From contig JBELJZ010000002.1 of assembly GCA_042089915.1 (NCBI GenBank), positions 158,990 to 222,989 of the forward strand: 64,000 bases of DNA, read 5' to 3'. Below, in pieces: positions 15,588 to 23,870 of the stretch. Each line of letters starts with the position of its first letter. Position 1 is the stretch's first letter. Under the pieces are notes generated by a model, which worked only from the letters and a program-made list of their open reading frames with translations, ran no database searches and was not told the origin of the DNA. Both the position numbers and the translations under genes were made by a program. The DNA is from UBA8752 sp002172485 (lineage in GTDB: Bacteria > Bacteroidota > Bacteroidia > Flavobacteriales_D > Sanyastnellaceae).

Positions 15588-18542
15588 ATGCGTTGCTTTT
15601 TCCTTCTTTGCTGTGTGGTGCTCCTCTCTGTCGAGGCCGGAGCGCAGACAGAACTTCTGGGCGGTGTCCCTTTGTCTACGTCCGCACCCAATTTTCCTTC
15701 GCAGTCCCACAGCTTGCAGCCCTCGGGGTTGTGGGCCAATGATGCCGCACCCTTGCCCACCAATGCTTGGTGGCAGAACGTGGTCCTCGGCGGGGGTGGG
15801 TACACCATCAACACGCTGCCCTACCTCGTGCAGGTCCATGCCGATGGCCTGCGGTTCGGCTTTCCGGGCAAGGTGGTGGACGCCAACTTCATCTTTACGT
15901 CCCACACTGAGAATCTGAGCTTCAGGGCGGCCGAGGGCGCCGCTTCGCAGGCCGTGACGGACCATGGACCGCTCCACGTGAGTGTGGATTGGGGAAGTGG
16001 CTCGGGGTCGATGCGGACCGACTTGGTTCGGGGACAGCCCTACATGACCATGCACTATACGGGATTGACCCCACGCATCGGCACAGTGCACGCCATCACG
16101 GGACTCAATGGGGGATCGGCCAGCGAGGCGGTCACAGACACCCGGTTTGAAGTGCAGCTCAACAACGGCCAGACGTGGATTCTGTACGCCTCCTCCAGCA
16201 TCACGCTGTCGCTGAACAACGGCGCGTTACAGGCGTCGAATGTCTTCACGGGCTCTCTCCGGGCGGCCTTTTCCGACGGGACGAGCGAGGCGGTATTGGA
16301 CGCGCATGCTGGCCGGATTCCCACAGGAGGCACGGTCTCCGCTACGGCCCAGAACGACATCGGAACCATCACGTTTGACTGGACCACGCAGGGTTCGGGA
16401 CCCTTGTTGATGATGGCGCTCCCGCACCACATGGACGTGCTGTCCTCGCCGTCGACGACGAGTGTGGTGCACAACACGATAAAGGGCGACATGACCGGCA
16501 TTTCCGGCTTGTCGTGGACGATGGAGGAACCGCTGACGACCATTGGATTCGAGGCGGCACAACCGATTCACCCGGACTATGAGCAGGACGTGCGGAATGC
16601 ACTGGCTGAAGATGTTGGGTTCGCGGTGACGGCCGGTGACCCCTACTTCGGGGGCAAGCAGTTTTCCGCGTTGGCCCGACTGGCGCTGATTGCAGACGAA
16701 CTCAATGAGCCTGCGCTTGCGTCCCAATACCGCACGGCATTGGGCAGCGGGCTCGAAGAGCGGCTCGCTGGGCAAAACGGCGACCCGCTCGTTTACGACC
16801 AGACGTGGGGCGGATTGGTGATCTCCTCCGGCCTCAACAACGCCGCCGCCGCATTTGGTCAGGGGTACTACAACGACCACCACTTCCATTACGGTTACTG
16901 GATCTATGCTGCAGCTGCCATGGCCAAAGACAACCCCACTTGGGTGGCGCAGTGGGGCGATGAGGTGATGGATCTGATTCGCGATGTGGCGGAGCCCTCC
17001 GGCAACGATCCGCATTACGGGTTCATGCGCAACAAGGATTGGTTCGTTGGCCACTCTTGGGCCGCAGGCCTTTTCGAATTCGGTGATGCCCGCAATCAGG
17101 AAAGCTCGTCGGAGGCGGTGAACGCGTGGTATGGTGTTTACCTCTATGGCTTGGCGATCGGGGATGACCGCATCCGCGACTTGGGCCGGGTGATGTTGGC
17201 CACCGAGTTGCGTTCGACTTGGAAGTATTGGCAGATCAACACGGGGGAAGGGGTGTACCCGGAGCCCTTCGCCTCCAACAAGGTGGTGGGCATCCTGTGG
17301 GGAACGAAGGTGGACCATGCGACCTTCTTCGGCGCCAATCTCGAATTCATTCACGGCATCCAGATGTTGCCATTCACCCCCATCACGGAGGAATTGCTCC
17401 GTGCGGAATGGATCGAGGAGGAATATCCCGTCATCCAGCCGGCCACGCTGAGTCCGGACATCGGGGAGGGCTGGAAAGGATTCATCTACATGGCGCATGC
17501 GGTCATCGACCCGGATGCGGCGTGGAGTGAATGCCAAACGTTGAACGGATATGACGACGGCAACACGAAGACCAACACGCTCTACTGGCTGGCGACGCGT
17601 CCCGGATTGAGTGACGGTGGTGGCAGCGGTGGTGGCGGTGGGCCTGTGTCGGGTTGCACCGATGGCGATGCGGTCAACTTCAGCCCGAGCGCCAACGTGG
17701 ACGATGGTTCGTGTGTGTTCCCCGTGACGCTGTCCGTGGACATGAACGATCCGTCCTCTCCGGATGGGCCGATCTATCTCGCCGGCACCTTCAACGGGTG
17801 GAATGCGACGACCGACCCCCTCTCCGACCCGGAAGGGGACGGCATCTGGACCATCACGATGTTCTGGCCCGCCAGCATTCAGGAATACAAGTTCACGCTC
17901 TTCGATTGGACCGATCAGGAAACATTTGCAGGGGTGGAATCGTGCACCTTGACGACTGGGGAATTCGTGAACCGTGTGGTCACGGTGGACGGCCCCATGG
18001 TCCTTCCGGCGGTGTGTTGGGAGAGTTGCGACCCCTGCGCTGGAGGCTGTCCGGTGGACCTCGATGAGGATGGCATTTGCGATGACGTGGACCCCTGCGT
18101 GGGCGCGTTGGATGCCTGTGGGGTGTGCAACGGGCCAGGTGTGGTCTACGACTGTGGCTGCTCGGGCATTCCCGCCGGGGATTGTGACTGCGACGGCAAT
18201 ACATTGGACGTGCTCGGCATTTGCGGTGGTGGCTGCACCGCAGACTTGGATGGAGACGGGGTGTGCGACGATGTGGACCCGTGCGTCGGAGCGTTGGACG
18301 CCATCGGGGAGTGCAACGGAAACTGTTTGAGCGACACCAATGGCAATGGCATCTGTGATGACGAAGACGTGGCCGGATGTACCTATTCGGATGCCATCAA
18401 CTATGCTGAATCGGCGACGATGGACGATGGCAGTTGCGTCTGGGGGGCGTCGACGTGCGCCGAAGATGTGAACAGCGATGGCTTGGTGGGGGTGAGCGAC
18501 ATTCTGCTCGTGCTCTCTACGTTTGGTCAGCCATGTGACTGA
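15588..18542 (+). CDS. Secreted GH81 endo-1,3-beta-glucanase (laminarinase) with carbohydrate-binding-like and calcium-binding-like tail
   Basis: 984 residues. Signal peptide to about residue 20, then a complete glycoside hydrolase family 81 domain to about 670 (NDHHFHYGYWIYAAA, DWFVGHSWAAGLFEFGDARNQES; the conserved acidic pair falls at Glu505 and Glu509). A Gly/Ser linker (about 676-686) leads to a CxxGDAxNFxPxANxDDGSC module, a starch-binding-like beta domain (IYLAGTFNGWN), thrombospondin type 3-like Asp-rich repeats (DEDGICDDVDPC), a second DDGSC module, and a C-terminal dockerin-like motif DVNSDGLVGVSD (about 960). Expected to hydrolyse laminarin outside the cell. ATG 15588 is preferred over TTG 15576. 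The gene stands alone, without a neighbouring SusCD pair. Confidence 0.88.
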   Translation: MRCFFLLCCVVLLSVEAGAQTELLGGVPLSTSAPNFPSQSHSLQPSGLWANDAAPLPTNAWWQNVVLGGGGYTINTLPYLVQVHADGLRFGFPGKVVDANFIFTSHTENLSFRAAEGAASQAVTDHGPLHVSVDWGSGSGSMRTDLVRGQPYMTMHYTGLTPRIGTVHAITGLNGGSASEAVTDTRFEVQLNNGQTWILYASSSITLSLNNGALQASNVFTGSLRAAFSDGTSEAVLDAHAGRIPTGGTVSATAQNDIGTITFDWTTQGSGPLLMMALPHHMDVLSSPSTTSVVHNTIKGDMTGISGLSWTMEEPLTTIGFEAAQPIHPDYEQDVRNALAEDVGFAVTAGDPYFGGKQFSALARLALIADELNEPALASQYRTALGSGLEERLAGQNGDPLVYDQTWGGLVISSGLNNAAAAFGQGYYNDHHFHYGYWIYAAAAMAKDNPTWVAQWGDEVMDLIRDVAEPSGNDPHYGFMRNKDWFVGHSWAAGLFEFGDARNQESSSEAVNAWYGVYLYGLAIGDDRIRDLGRVMLATELRSTWKYWQINTGEGVYPEPFASNKVVGILWGTKVDHATFFGANLEFIHGIQMLPFTPITEELLRAEWIEEEYPVIQPATLSPDIGEGWKGFIYMAHAVIDPDAAWSECQTLNGYDDGNTKTNTLYWLATRPGLSDGGGSGGGGGPVSGCTDGDAVNFSPSANVDDGSCVFPVTLSVDMNDPSSPDGPIYLAGTFNGWNATTDPLSDPEGDGIWTITMFWPASIQEYKFTLFDWTDQETFAGVESCTLTTGEFVNRVVTVDGPMVLPAVCWESCDPCAGGCPVDLDEDGICDDVDPCVGALDACGVCNGPGVVYDCGCSGIPAGDCDCDGNTLDVLGICGGGCTADLDGDGVCDDVDPCVGALDAIGECNGNCLSDTNGNGICDDEDVAGCTYSDAINYAESATMDDGSCVWGASTCAEDVNSDGLVGVSDILLVLSTFGQPCD

Positions 18543-18565
18543 CGCTCGAGAAAAAAGCGACCACG

Positions 18566-18598
18566 AAAAAGGCCCGGCAATCGCCGGGCCTTTCGTTT
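18566..18598. terminator. Bidirectional intrinsic terminator
   Basis: An 8-bp perfect stem GGCCCGGC (18571-18578)/GCCGGGCC (18583-18590) with loop AATC. It is followed by TTTCGTTT on the plus strand and preceded by AAAAA, which is a T-run for the minus strand. It therefore can end both the GH81 transcript and the tRNA-Cys transcript coming from the other side. Confidence 0.8.
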
Positions 18599-18599
18599 G

Positions 18600-18670
18600 A
18601 GGTCTGGAGCGGATTCGAACCGCTGTAGCAGCTTTTGCAGAGCTGAGCCTAGCCACTCGGCCACCAGACC
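18600..18670 (-). tRNA. tRNA-Cys (GCA)
   Basis: 71-base cloverleaf on the minus strand. Acceptor stem GGTCTGG/CCAGACC, D arm with GGCCGAGTGGCTAGGC, anticodon stem CAGCT/AGCTG around loop CTGCAAA (anticodon GCA), T arm AGCGG-TTCGAAT-CCGCT, and discriminator base U, the identity element for cysteine. CCA is not encoded. It sits between the GH81 terminator and pssA. Confidence 0.95.
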
Positions 18671-18751
18671 CTCATGTTTTCCCCACCGAAGCGGGGAGCC
18701 AAATATACGGCAGTCGTTCCGCAGGGTTTCGTTCGCGGTACATTTCCTTTC

Positions 18752-19639
18752 GTGAGCGATTCCCCGTCGACCCCTTCGCCTTGGCGCGCAGCTCCTGCCA
18801 ATGTTCTGACGTTGTGCAACATGGGAGCGGGTGCATTGGTCGCTTGGTGGGCGTCTTCAGAATTCGATCTCGGTTGGGCAGCGGCAGAATGGGCGTCTTC
18901 CGTGGGCATCGATGGCGTTTTGATGGCGGCATTCGGCACCACAGAACGCCGGGTCATGGGCATTGGATGGATGTTGGTCGTCTGGCTGTTGGGTCAGTTG
19001 TGTGATGCATTGGATGGTCCGGTGGCGAGAAAAATGGGGGCATCGGGAAATCAGGGCGCGTGGTTGGATTCCATGGCCGATTTGATTTCGGGCGGCTTGG
19101 CACCGGCGTTTGTGGGATTATCCTTGATGTCAGAGTGGGCTTCGGACATGGAGGGCGGTGCATGGATGCCGCTGTTGCAGGGCGCACCCCTGTTGGTGTT
19201 GCCGGCAGCGGCATGGCGGTTGGCCCGGCATGCTGGAGAGTCGGCTAAAGGCCATGTTGAATCGCCTGCAGCCGGGCTGGACTTCGAGGGCATTCCGGCA
19301 CCGATGGCCGCCTTGTACTGGGCGGGTTTGTTGGCGCTTTGGGCGGCTTGGCCGGCAGGGATGGACGCGCATTGGCTTTGGATGTCCGGTGTGGTTGGCG
19401 GCACGTTGTTGCCGCTGTGGATGGTCTCGCGTTTGCCGCAAATGGGGGTCAAGACATGGGGCCGCAGTCCTTGGGCGGATCGCGGGCGCATCATCTGGTT
19501 GTGCACAGCGTGTTTGTGCCTCGGTTTTGGAGGCGGCGCCGGACCCTTGCTTGCCCTACTTTCGTACCCGCTAACCGGCGCATTGCTGCACCGGATGCAT
19601 TCGAAGAAGCAGACACATGGTCTTCCACGCCGCGATTGA
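18752..19639 (+). CDS. pssA: CDP-diacylglycerol-serine O-phosphatidyltransferase-like membrane enzyme
   Basis: 295-residue multi-spanning CDP-alcohol phosphatidyltransferase. The signature DxxDGxxARxxxxxxxxGxxxDxxxD is complete (CDALDGPVARKM ... GAWLDSMADLISGG). Several hydrophobic segments follow. The NVLTLCNMGAG start of helix 1 is typical of PssA, so phosphatidylserine (then phosphatidylethanolamine) synthesis is the likely role. GTG 18752 is chosen: upstream ATG 18674 lies only four bases from the tRNA and would add 26 unconserved residues. TACATTTC, five bases before the GTG, resembles the -7 element seen elsewhere in the window. The 3' end overlaps purS by 23 bases. Confidence 0.75.
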   Translation: MSDSPSTPSPWRAAPANVLTLCNMGAGALVAWWASSEFDLGWAAAEWASSVGIDGVLMAAFGTTERRVMGIGWMLVVWLLGQLCDALDGPVARKMGASGNQGAWLDSMADLISGGLAPAFVGLSLMSEWASDMEGGAWMPLLQGAPLLVLPAAAWRLARHAGESAKGHVESPAAGLDFEGIPAPMAALYWAGLLALWAAWPAGMDAHWLWMSGVVGGTLLPLWMVSRLPQMGVKTWGRSPWADRGRIIWLCTACLCLGFGGGAGPLLALLSYPLTGALLHRMHSKKQTHGLPRRD

Positions 19640-19883
19640 CATTCTCCCATTGCCCGCACTCCTCGATCCGCAGGGCAAAGCCGTCTCCAACAACCTGCCG
19701 AACATCGGCCTTGGACAGCTCACCAACGTGCGCATCGGCAAGCACATCACCCTCGACATCGAGGCGGGTACTCGGGAAGAAGCCGAGCGTCTGGTGGCCG
19801 AGGCCTGTGAGAAGTTGCTCGCCAACCCGATCATGGAGCGCTTCGAGTTCCGGGTTTACTCCGCGGAGGAAGCTGCGCTCTGA
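19617..19883 (+). CDS. purS: Phosphoribosylformylglycinamidine synthase subunit PurS
   Basis: 88 residues, normal for PurS, the small dimeric subunit that bridges PurQ and small PurL in purine biosynthesis. It shows the family core: ID.LPLPALLDPQGKAVSNNLPNIG, VRIGKHITLDIEAG, EAERLVAEACEKLLANPIME and FEFRVY. ATG 19617 lies inside the end of pssA (23-base overlap). No purL or purQ is in the window. Its presence implies the three-component enzyme instead of a single long PurL. Confidence 0.85.
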   Translation: MVFHAAIDILPLPALLDPQGKAVSNNLPNIGLGQLTNVRIGKHITLDIEAGTREEAERLVAEACEKLLANPIMERFEFRVYSAEEAAL

Positions 19884-19936
19884 ACGCACTGCCGGGGTCG
19901 GAGTTTGCGCTACTTTGCGGCGTCAATTTCGATTCC

Positions 19937-22144
19937 ATGACCCGCGCCCATTTTCGCATTTCTGCGCTGAGCACCTTGTCCGTGCTCTTCACCGCCGTGT
20001 TCTTCACGGCCTGCCAATCCTCTGACATGTCCCACGACGCCGACGCCGTGGCCCCGGTGGCCAAGAAGGTGCCCTTTGAAATGACCGAGCACGGGGACAC
20101 CCGGGTCGACAACTACTTCTGGATGCGCCTCAGCGATGCGCAGAAAGAAGCTGAGACGCCGGATGAGCAGACCCAGGGGGTGCTGGATTATCTCGCGGCT
20201 GAGAACGACTACATCGACGGCAAGCTGGCCCATACGGAAGGGCTGCAGGAGAAGCTGTTCGACGAAATCGTCGGGCGCATCAAGAAGGACGACCGCAGCG
20301 TACCGGTTCGCAACCGCGGTTACTGGTACTACACCCGCTATGAGGAGGGCAAGGAGTACGCCATCAATTGCCGCAAGGCGGTGGGTGACGAGGTCCGCTA
20401 CGAGGATTGCACGGGTGCTGAGGAGGTGCTCCTCGACCAGAATGTGCTTGCGGAGGGCTTCGATTACTTCGCCGTGGGGGGCATGGGCATCAGCGATGAC
20501 AATCGCCTCATGGCTTTTGGGGTGGACACGGTGAGCCGCCGCCAATACACGGTGCGTTTCAAGGACCTGACGACGGGCGAGATGCTCGCCGATGAGATTC
20601 CCCTGACCACGGGTGGGGCCACGTGGGCGGCCGACAACAACACGGTGTTCTACACCCGCAAGGATCCCCAGACCCTGCGCAGTTTCCAGGTCTATCGTCA
20701 CGTCCTCGGCACGCCCGTGGAGGACGACCAGCTCGTCTTCGAGGAGACCGATGAGACGTTCAGCTGCGGGGTGTACCGCAGCAAGAGCGACGAGTACCTT
20801 GTAATCTACACGTCCCAAACGCTCAGCCAGGAGTACCGTGTGCTCAAGGCCGACGATCCGATGGGCGCGTGGCGCGTGATCCAACCGCGCGAGCGCAACC
20901 TCGAATATGGCATCAGCCACTTCGGAGACCATTTCTACATCGTCACCAACCTCGACGCGAAGAACTTCCGTCTGATGAAGACGCCGGTGGAGGCTACCGA
21001 GAAGGAGAACTGGGAGGAAGTCATCCCGCACCGCGACGACGTGTTCCTCGAGGGCATCGACATTTTCAAGAACTACCTCGTGGTGGAGGAGCGCAAGGAG
21101 GGATTGAACCAGATCCGCATCCGGACTTGGGACGGCGCTAAGGATGAGTACCTCGAGTTTAACGACCCGGCCTACACGGCGGGCACCCGGTCCAACCCCG
21201 ATTTCAACACGGAGATCCTCCGCTTCGGCTACTCTTCCATGACGACGCCGAGCACGACGTATGACCACAACATGCGGACCGGGGAGCGCCTCCTGCTCAA
21301 GCAACAGGAGGTCATCGACGAGAACTTCTCGCCGGACAACTACACCTCCGAGCGCCTCATGGTTGAGGTCCGCGACGGCGTGAAGGTGCCGGTGAGCATG
21401 GTGTACCGCAAGGGCGTCGAGCGCAATGGACAGAACCCGTTCCTGCTTTACGCCTATGGCAGCTACGGCAGCAGCATGGACCCCTACTTCTCGAGTGTGC
21501 GCCTGTCGCTGCTCGACCGCGGTTTCGTCTACGCCATCGCCCACATTCGGGGCGGCCAGGAGTTGGGCCGCCCGTGGTACGAGGACGGCAAGCTGCTCAA
21601 GAAGCAGAACACCTTCAACGACTTCGAAGACGTCGGACGTGCCATGGTGGAGATGGGCTACACGTCACCGGATCACCTCTACGCCATGGGCGGTTCCGCA
21701 GGTGGCTTGTTGATGGGTGCCGTAATGAACCAGGCGCCGGAGCTGTTCAATGGCGTGGTCGCTGCGGTTCCGTTTGTGGACGTGGTGAGCACCATGTTGG
21801 ATGAGACCATTCCCCTGACCACGTTCGAGTGGGACGAATGGGGCAACCCCAAGGACAGTGTCTACTACCACTACATGAAGTCTTACAGCCCGTATGATCA
21901 GGTCCGCGCTCAGGATTACCCCAATACGCTGGTCACGACTGGATACTGGGACAGCCAGGTGCAGTACTGGGAGCCTGCGAAGTGGGTGGCCAAGCTGCGC
22001 GAGTTGAAGACAGACGACAATGTGTTGCTCTTCCACACCAACATGGATGCCGGACACGGTGGCCAGTCAGGCCGCTTCCGTCGGTACAAGGAAGTCGCGT
22101 TGGAGTACGCCTTCATGCTCGACCTCGAGGGCATCGAAAGTTAA
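19937..22144 (+). CDS. ptrB: Prolyl oligopeptidase family serine peptidase (oligopeptidase B-like), lipoprotein
   Basis: 735 residues. Signal peptide with lipobox FFTAC (Cys about residue 26) predicts a lipid-anchored periplasmic or surface enzyme. The N-terminal beta-propeller carries the S9A start region HGDTRVDNYFWMR. The C-terminal alpha/beta hydrolase has GGSAGGLLMGAVMN (nucleophile Ser), the YGSYGSSMDPYFS and RGGQELGRPWYEDGK motifs, and DAGHGGQSGRF (catalytic His). Expected to cut short peptides, in oligopeptidase B after basic residues. Bacteroidota homologues often carry such lipoprotein signals. Monocistronic between purS and an unrelated gene. Confidence 0.87.
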   Translation: MTRAHFRISALSTLSVLFTAVFFTACQSSDMSHDADAVAPVAKKVPFEMTEHGDTRVDNYFWMRLSDAQKEAETPDEQTQGVLDYLAAENDYIDGKLAHTEGLQEKLFDEIVGRIKKDDRSVPVRNRGYWYYTRYEEGKEYAINCRKAVGDEVRYEDCTGAEEVLLDQNVLAEGFDYFAVGGMGISDDNRLMAFGVDTVSRRQYTVRFKDLTTGEMLADEIPLTTGGATWAADNNTVFYTRKDPQTLRSFQVYRHVLGTPVEDDQLVFEETDETFSCGVYRSKSDEYLVIYTSQTLSQEYRVLKADDPMGAWRVIQPRERNLEYGISHFGDHFYIVTNLDAKNFRLMKTPVEATEKENWEEVIPHRDDVFLEGIDIFKNYLVVEERKEGLNQIRIRTWDGAKDEYLEFNDPAYTAGTRSNPDFNTEILRFGYSSMTTPSTTYDHNMRTGERLLLKQQEVIDENFSPDNYTSERLMVEVRDGVKVPVSMVYRKGVERNGQNPFLLYAYGSYGSSMDPYFSSVRLSLLDRGFVYAIAHIRGGQELGRPWYEDGKLLKKQNTFNDFEDVGRAMVEMGYTSPDHLYAMGGSAGGLLMGAVMNQAPELFNGVVAAVPFVDVVSTMLDETIPLTTFEWDEWGNPKDSVYYHYMKSYSPYDQVRAQDYPNTLVTTGYWDSQVQYWEPAKWVAKLRELKTDDNVLLFHTNMDAGHGGQSGRFRRYKEVALEYAFMLDLEGIES

Positions 22145-22146
22145 AG

Positions 22147-22180
22147 GACGGGCGGGGCTGTCAGCCGCGTCTGACTTTTT
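22147..22180 (+). terminator. Candidate intrinsic terminator after the oligopeptidase gene
   Basis: GC-rich imperfect hairpin (GACG-GCGG region pairing with CCGCGTC at 22165-22171), followed by CTGAC and a run of five T. Directly downstream of the stop codon. Confidence 0.4.
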
Positions 22181-22225
22181 CTGAAAGGGCAACCTTGGCC
22201 CGTGTTTCCCCGTATGTTAGGGGTG

Positions 22226-23869
22226 ATGCACCAGCGATTTTTTGGACGGTCCACGGCGTGGGTCTGTGGCGCATGGATTGCGCTGATATCTACCCAGGGC
22301 TGTCAGGAGCTTCCCGAGGAATGGTCGGCGCCGGACTGGACGCCCATCACCGCGGTCCCTCTGGTGGACACCCGATTTGACCTCGGGGATGTCCTCGACG
22401 TGGTCTCTGACAGTGCCGGGACGGGGCCCATTGAGGACTTGGGCGGTGGCGAGTTGGCCTTTGTCTACGACGAATCCTATGAAGGCACGCTGGCCGAAGA
22501 ATGGCTGGTGTTGCCGGAGGAATCCTTGGGGGAATCCCTGGTGCTTGGCGATGCAGAAGCTGCAGCCCTCAATTTGGCTACAGGACCGATTCCCTTCTCG
22601 GATACCCTGTCGGCCCAGCTTTTGCTGACGCAACCTGAGGGTGCTCGGCTGGAGACCATTTTCCTTTCTGGAGGTGAATTGACATTTGAGCTCAACTCCA
22701 ACTTGGGGGACGATGTATCCGGTGAAGTGGTCATTCCCCAGTTGGTGGACCCCATGGGTTTGCCCTGGAGTTCGGTGTGGACCCAGGGCATGCTGGATCA
22801 GGGGCCGGTCATGGAGGTGGAGATGTTGGAAGGCTGGACTTTGTTGCCAAGTCAGTTCGGTACCGACACCAATGCCGTGCATGTCGAATACACGGTCTAT
22901 GTCACCAATGATCTTGCACACACCGCGCAGGCTGGAGAGTCCCTCGAGGTGGAATTTGCCTTGACCGGTCTCACCTATGATCGGGTGGAAGGGAATTTCG
23001 GCCAGGTGGCCATTCAGATTGAACAGAGCTCAGTGGCATTGGCCTTGTTTGACGACCGGTTCACGACCAACGACCTGGCCATCGAGCGCGCCCGCCTGAG
23101 TCTGGCCGTGACCAACGGGTTCGGTGTCCCGGCAGTGCTGGACTCGTTGCGCTTTTTCACGGAATCGGGCGGGGAGCCTATGGTGGAATTTGAAACGAGC
23201 CAGACCGATTTGCAGGTTGCACCGGCGGAGGGTGATGCTTCCGGTGCGGTGGTGTCGACCTGGGAGGTGGATGAGACCAACAGCAATGTGGTCGACTTCT
23301 TCAGCGAGAACGAAGTGGGGATGGAACTCGGCATGTACATCCGCACCAACCCCGTGGACGTGGAGCCAGGCATGCCCAACTTCTTGGACGCGGATGGCTT
23401 CGTGCAAGCTGACCTGCATGCGGAAGTGCCCCTCTCCATTCGCGCTGGTCAGGTTGACTTCATCGACACATTGGACATGTCGTTGTTGGACATTGATGAG
23501 ACCGCGGAATTGGATTCAGCGGAACTGCGGATGATCCTGCACAACGGATTCCCTTTCGGTTTGGAGGTCCAAGCGTGGTTCTTGGATGCCCAAGGAGACG
23601 TGGTGGACAGCCTTGCGCCTGCGCCGCTGGACATTTTCGCCGCACCGGATGTGGCGGCCGATGGGTTGCCGGTGGCGCCGGCGGAGTTCCGGTTCGACTT
23701 CAAGTTGGACTGGGACCGGGCGGACCGACTGCGCACCGCAGAGCGTGTTGTTGTGCGGGCCTGGGGACAGACATCGGAGGCACCGCTGGGGACGTTCGTT
23801 CCCTTGCGGGCAGAGCAGGATCTGTGGATGCAGCTGGGCGCCAAATTGTTCACTCGAATTGAAAGCTGA
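22226..23869 (+). CDS. Exported protein of unknown function, possible lipoprotein
   Basis: 547 residues from ATG 22226. The N terminus is MHQRFFGRS, then a hydrophobic stretch ending in STQGC, a weak lipobox. The mature protein is acidic and rich in beta-type repeats (ELTFELNSNLGDDVSGEVVIPQLV; RARLSLAVTNGFGVPAVLDSLRF). No catalytic motif is visible. ATG 22214 or GTG 22202 are alternative starts; TATGTTAG ends five bases before 22226. The next gene starts 1 base after the stop, so the pair is an operon. The partner is a DUF5723-like outer-membrane protein, suggesting a shared envelope role. Confidence 0.6.
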   Translation: MHQRFFGRSTAWVCGAWIALISTQGCQELPEEWSAPDWTPITAVPLVDTRFDLGDVLDVVSDSAGTGPIEDLGGGELAFVYDESYEGTLAEEWLVLPEESLGESLVLGDAEAAALNLATGPIPFSDTLSAQLLLTQPEGARLETIFLSGGELTFELNSNLGDDVSGEVVIPQLVDPMGLPWSSVWTQGMLDQGPVMEVEMLEGWTLLPSQFGTDTNAVHVEYTVYVTNDLAHTAQAGESLEVEFALTGLTYDRVEGNFGQVAIQIEQSSVALALFDDRFTTNDLAIERARLSLAVTNGFGVPAVLDSLRFFTESGGEPMVEFETSQTDLQVAPAEGDASGAVVSTWEVDETNSNVVDFFSENEVGMELGMYIRTNPVDVEPGMPNFLDADGFVQADLHAEVPLSIRAGQVDFIDTLDMSLLDIDETAELDSAELRMILHNGFPFGLEVQAWFLDAQGDVVDSLAPAPLDIFAAPDVAADGLPVAPAEFRFDFKLDWDRADRLRTAERVVVRAWGQTSEAPLGTFVPLRAEQDLWMQLGAKLFTRIES

Positions 23870-23870
23870 C

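Noticed and set aside
17610..17645. GGT/GGC-rich simple repeat
   Set aside because: It is a Gly/Ser inter-domain linker inside the GH81 protein, in frame and between two clear domains.
16227..18656. An 809-codon minus-strand frame antisense to the GH81 gene
   Set aside because: It reads as His/Arg/Val-rich low-complexity sequence and mirrors the codon bias of the sense gene; it also runs across the tRNA and terminator.
18674..18751. ATG 18674 as the pssA start
   Set aside because: It lies four bases beyond the tRNA gene and adds 26 residues without family character; GTG 18752 has a better promoter context and N terminus.
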